DNA of 64,000 bases from Centroberyx gerrardi. Its lineage: Eukaryota; Chordata; Actinopteri; Beryciformes; Berycidae. Position 1 is the stretch's first letter. Every line of letters starts with the position of its first letter. Below, one piece after another: positions 59,812-64,000 of the stretch. The DNA is taken from contig NC_135998.1 in NCBI RefSeq assembly GCF_048128805.1, positions 15,847,656 to 15,911,655 on the forward strand. Direction: 5' to 3'. The notes under the pieces were generated by a model, which worked only from the letters and a program-made list of their open reading frames with translations, searched no databases and had not been told where the DNA came from. Both the position numbers and the translations under genes were made by a program.

Positions 59812-60483
59812 TTGGGCTTGACATTAAGCTTGTTGAGGTACTTGTCCGAAGGACAAGGGAAATTATTTTGTACTAAAAGTACTAAAAGCATAAATCACTT
59901 GTCCAAAACTGCAAATTACCAGTGCACATCACAGTGCTGAATCAATAAAACAAGAGCTGTCTTTTACAATGACATTTAATAGCAAAATAGTGTGTTTCGC
60001 AATCAACAAAATACCTGAGACATGGTCATTTTATGATTTGATGGTGCCTCTGACAAACAGCACTTGCTAACTGAAGGTAAATTTAGGTAAGTGGGTAATG
60101 TGTGTGCGTCGCTGTGTGTGTGCTCAATCCTCAATCTTCATGCTCTGCCAGCATTCTACAACCGAACTCACTACTAGACAGATTCAGGTATTTACGCAAT
60201 CTGATAAGATTCTTGACAGACCTGACAGACTTGACCTCCTGGGGAAGAACTGAAAATACTGTCTAAACCCGCAATGGCAACAGCCATTTTGGTTTGAAGC
60301 TAAATGTTATAATGGTTACAGACATTATTTACAGCCATCCTGACATCAGGGGAGTCGGGAGTGGAGTGATTCAAACCCAATTATTTCACTTATCCGGTTG
60401 GACAACTGGAGACAACATCAACTTGTCTGACCAAAATTTCCACTTGTCCCGGACAAGTGGACAAGCGTTGATGTCGAGCCCTG
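59812..60483. mobile_element. hAT-like MITE with subterminal palindromes
   Basis: The left end GGGCTTGACATTAAGCTTG and the right end (reverse complement AGGGCTCGACATCAACGCTTG) are related inverted repeats. Each is followed by CTTGTCC palindromes (59835-59852 and 60440-60460). CAGGG-type ends suggest hAT mobilisation; an 8-bp target duplication is not clear. Interior is non-coding. Confidence 0.6.
60440..60460. repeat. Perfect 21-nt palindrome
   Basis: CCACTTGTCC, C, GGACAAGTGG, within the MITE's right subterminal region. Confidence 0.9.
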
Positions 60484-61072
60484 ACTGAGTAGTCTTCCCT
60501 AACTAAATTGTCATGTTGTACTTTACGACTCAAGCAGAATTATTAACTACAACATTATTGCCAACCGGACCTATATATTCCTCTTTGTTAATGTTTCTAA
60601 CTAGAAATGTTTCAAAAGCCACTGTTTCCCCAATACATTACCATCAAGGATTCTCAACCTAATTCTCCAAAACTACAAACATTAGCATTAGTCTGCCTAG
60701 CTATTACACCAGCGTTGTGAGTTAACCACAGTCAACGTTTGTGTTGCAGGTTGAGGTTGAGCAAGCCCATGGGTGCATGCACAGCTCCACTTGAGGGCAG
60801 TGGAGAGAAGAGGGGTGGGGAGGGGGGAGGGGGGATGGCGGTGTGACGGGTTTCAGCTCATCACAGATGAAGTGTTTACTAAAGCTTCTGTTTCATTTTT
60901 TTTTCTTTTTCTTCAAAGCATTTCTGTATATTGTTAAAGCAACATTTTTAAGAGGCTCCACATAAGGCCAAAGGCCAAAAGTGGAGTAATTCAAAGAAAT
61001 CTCCAGTTGTTTTCTGTAAATCAAATCAAAAAAGCAAATACTTTTCAATGTTATCCTTAGAAGGATAGTTGA

Positions 61073-61074
<2 letters not shown>

Positions 61075-61108
<34 letters not shown>
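61075..61108. repeat. (AAT)n microsatellite
   Basis: About 11 AAT units followed by GATGATG. Confidence 0.93.
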
Positions 61109-61109
<1 letters not shown>

Positions 61110-61232
61110 TGATGTTGTTTATACCAGTTTAACAAACCTGCAATCAGTTGTTCGGGCTATGGCCTAGTAGCCTTCACCATCTCCCAGTGACATCCCGATT
61201 TCTTCTCATGGAAGAAACTTTGTGGCAAGTAG

Positions 61233-61273
61233 CCAATGTCTTGCACTAAATCAGCATTAGTGCAAGACATTGG
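61233..61273. repeat. Perfect hairpin, 17-bp arms, 7-nt loop
   Basis: CCAATGTCTTGCACTAA (61233-61249), loop ATCAGCA, exact complement 61257-61273. Confidence 0.93.
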
Positions 61274-62788
61274 AGTGCTGATTAATACATGCTGATTTAA
61301 CAGATGATTAATTCAACAGAAATGCATCTATACACTAATACTAGATATATGCTACATATAAATAAGTTCACTGGGTAATTCTTTAAAATAGCCTTGGTAA
61401 CCATGAAGAACAAAAAATTACAGCACTCTTCCTCTATCAAAAAATTTAAAATGGCTTTATTACGTAGCCATATGAACAAGGAAATCTAAAAACTGGTGTG
61501 TGACCAAGGCAGTTCTGGTCAGAGTATATACAGTATATACTGTAGTGGAGTGATCAAGCAGTCATGATTGTCAACAGGAGTGAATGAAATTGATCATAAG
61601 AAAAAAAAACAGAAGAAAAGAAAAGAAAACCAGAAAACTGGGGCCTGTCTCATGAAGCAAGTTCAACATAGGGAGCTTATGTTCCACACAAATGCCAGCA
61701 ATATGGGCATATTGCTGCAGCTTGTAAGGACAGACAAAGGTGTGGCAGGTGTGGAGGGAACCACAAATATGGAGAATGTGGAGATGATGTGGAAATCAAA
61801 TGCTGTAATTGTGGGGGAGCACATAGTGTGACTTATGGAGGGTGTGAAGTTAGGAAGAAGGCAAAGGAAAGTGGATAATATCTTATGCAGAGGCAGTAAA
61901 GATGTAGGGAAACAGTAGTGGAAAGGAAAGGATCTGTGATAGATGTTCAAGCTTCAGTGGCAAGGATGGGACAGGTAAATAAGCCAGTGTTAGGCTTGAG
62001 CATGGATAAATTCATCTTATTTATGGCATTTTATTCACATATGTGAATAAAGGGGCAGCAATGTTTTTGGATGTTAAGGGGCTTTCTTTGGAACAAATTC
62101 AAGCAGACTTGAATCAGGTACTTAATCAAGAGGCAGATTCATAAAGATTCTCTTGATGTTGATCCTCCAGTGAAATGCTAGAAGCCTAATCGCAAATGGA
62201 GAAGAGTTTAAGGGATTTGTCGAGGATATGCGACTGAAACCAGATGTGATATGTATAGAAGAGACTTGGCTTAGACCAATACTGGGTTTTGTAAGTAAAG
62301 GATATGAGAATATTCAAAGGGATAAGGGATTACAGTAAAGAGAATTGGGAAAACTGTATATAGTAGTTAAAGTTTGTGCAGAGAGAGGAAAGTTGAAAAT
62401 AGTGAATTTCTATAACTCATGCAGGAGTTTAGAATTGCATTTAGATACATTTAGAGGGAAACATAGTTTGGTGTGGAGATTTTAATGCACACAGTACAAT
62501 ATGGGGAGATCATAATGACACAAATGGCTTGGTAATTGAAGAACTAATGGAAATTAAAAGTTTAGTTTGTGTAAATGACGAAAGTGAAACGACAATAAGT
62601 TTTAGGATGGGTACTGAGTCAGCAATAGATCTCACTTTAGTCTCTGAGTCACTAGCAGGGAGGTGCTCATGGGAAGTTTTAAGGGAATCTACTGTGGGTA
62701 GTGATGATCACTATCCAATATTATTTAAAGTACGGTTGAGAATGGAAAGAGAGCCACCAGAGAGGTTCTATTTTTAATTGGCTAAGGT

Positions 62789-62884
62789 TATATTTTGCTG
62801 GTTTATGTTTCCTCAGAAACACAAGTGACATAATCACAGAAATGATGATAGTCAGTAGACCGTGGAGGCACAGCAACACACACG

Positions 62885-62942
<58 letters not shown>

Positions 62943-63084
62943 AATACATGGGAGGGGATGGAATTATTTTTCTGAAATGTTGGTTAATTGATAATTAATC
63001 TCTTGTTACATGCTTTGGCAATATTGTTTGTTTGTGAACTGTCATGCCAATAAAGCACCTTGAATTGAAAATTGAATTGAATTG
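62789..63084 (+). mobile_element. Nested insertion with (CA)n and a TTGAA-repeat tail
   Basis: It interrupts the LINE between sequence encoding FNLAK and DWK. It contains 'tatattttgctggtttatg', a (CA)n tract and a 3' tail 'aataaagcaccttgaattg' with TTGAA repeats, typical of another retroelement's 3' end. Confidence 0.65.
62876..62941. repeat. (CA)n microsatellite
   Basis: Interrupted AC/CACG repeats of about 65 nt, inside the nested insertion. Confidence 0.93.
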
Positions 63085-64000
63085 ATTGGAAAGATGAATT
63101 TTTAAAATGTCAGATTAGGCTAAATGTGAGGAATTCAGTGATCAAGAAATTATGAAAATTAATATTATTAAGATATTGAAAGTTTAAATCGTAAGATATG
63201 TGAGGTAATAGTGGAAGCAGCAAAACAATCAATTCCAAGGAAATGTGGTAGTGTAAAAGGAAAATTGTACCTTGGTGGGCAAAAGAATATCATAAAACAG
63301 AATTTGGAAAAGAATTAATAATTTTCAGAATTTAATTGAGTATAAAAAGATGCAAGCTATTTTGATGAAAACTGTTCAGACAGCTAAGAGACACTAGGAA
63401 ATGTTATCATTCCATTGGTACAAGTAACCCAACCGAAGAGAATACAAATATCCAGTTTTAGATAATGGGGAAAGTACAGCTGTGACTGATAGGGAGAAAG
63501 CTGAAATGCTTGCACAAACATTTGTTGAAGTTCACAGCTCAGACAGCGTTAGTGAAGAAGGTAAGGGGTCGTGAGACAGCAATGGCAGAAAATGCAGAGA
63601 AGAAAGAGGAGATAAATGACTATTCTATACTTTTCACTTGAGTCAAGCTTAATCATTTAGGAAGGCAGGGCCAACATCACCGGGTAAAGATCAGGTTTGT
63701 TATGTGATGTTAAATTAGTGAAGAAAAATATGTTTTTGTTTGAGTTAATAATAAAATATGGGAGGTAGGAAGATTACCATAGTAGTTGGAAAGAGGCAGT
63801 AGTTGTTCCCATTTGAAAACCAGGGAAAGATTCCACTAATTATAGACCTATTGCCTTAACTTCCCACAGGAAGAATGATAACATATTATATACAAACTAG
63901 AGGTTTAATGTCACTCTATCAAAGTGGGTTTTGGAAAGGTAGGGTAACTATGGACCTAACCAGTCTTTTGATGTAGAAAAAGCTTATGATATGATGTGGA

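Larger units (their letters stand above)
61680..64000 (+). mobile_element. LINE with zinc-knuckle ORF1 end, endonuclease and RT, running off the edge
   Basis: 61685-61860 encodes three CCHC-like knuckles (CQQYGHIAAAC, CGRCGGNHKYGEC, CCNCGGAHSV), the end of a gag-like ORF1. An AP endonuclease follows: NGEEFKGFVEDMRLKPDVIC near 62195, CGDFNAH near 62475, and TVGSDDHYPILFKV near 62690-62735 (the SDH box here is SDDH). After a nested insertion (62789-63084) comes DWKDEFLKCQ. Then comes the RT start: RPIALTS near 63848 and DVEKAYDMMW at the end. Motifs resemble Jockey/I/Nimb-type elements. Many frameshifts; probably dead. Confidence 0.75.

Noticed and set aside
1..64000. CRISPR arrays, operons, tRNA or rRNA genes
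   Set aside because: None found; the window is a eukaryotic (fish) sequence. SINE B-box-like motifs are the only pol III-like signals.

Overview
This is a teleost fish genomic window. The evidence is intron-bearing vertebrate genes with canonical GT/AG splicing, long microsatellites, and a dense mix of fish-type mobile elements: Penelope-like, non-LTR LINE, DIRS-like, DDE transposons and MITEs. There is no bacterial organisation. No species can be named from sequence alone.

Three host genes are supported, all assembled here from short exons. (1) 12.2-20.5 kb, plus strand: the last eight coding exons of taok3 (TAO-family Ste20 kinase 3), about 500 residues of the C-terminal coiled-coil region ending at a natural stop. 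The kinase-domain exons are not seen and presumably lie upstream of the window. One exon begins with an in-frame TAG where the family has Gln, unless a cryptic acceptor 12 nt downstream is used. (2) 25.3-26.8 kb, plus strand: a complete three-exon LIF/M17-type IL-6-family cytokine of about 209 aa, with the signal peptide split by a phase-1 intron and AU-rich elements downstream. (3) 31.5-35.2 kb, minus strand: a complete eight-exon tesc (tescalcin, 216 aa) with a myristoylation-type N-terminus and one canonical EF-hand. The order is taok3 > m17 > < tesc. TAOK3 and TESC are both on human 12q24, so this is conserved synteny, while LIF in human is on 22q12.

Mobile and repeat layout: Penelope-like RT remnant (0.3-1.1 kb); a Penelope-type terminal region with a compact hammerhead-ribozyme motif (3.8-4.0 kb); a Penelope-like element with pseudo-LTRs, GIY-YIG domain and hammerhead core (9.07-10.7 kb); LINE pieces in two taok3 introns (14.6-15.9 and 18.6-19.64 kb); a decayed DDE-type transposase (44.8-46.96 kb); a decayed EN+RT LINE (47.2-48.97 kb); a Penelope GIY-YIG fragment split by a TA-duplicating MITE (50.3-51.05 kb); a DIRS-like gag/RT remnant (57.96-59.45 kb); a hAT-like MITE (59.81-60.48 kb); and a zinc-knuckle/EN/RT LINE running off the right edge (61.68-64.0 kb) with a nested insertion. 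About half of the window (20.5-25.3, 27.1-31.4, 35.6-44.7 and 51-57.5 kb) is non-coding with no gene recognised.

The three host genes are not an operon and need not act together. TAOK3 acts in MAPK/stress signalling, the cytokine would act through gp130/LIFR-type receptors and JAK-STAT, and tescalcin is a calcium-binding regulator of Na+/H+ exchange and calcineurin.
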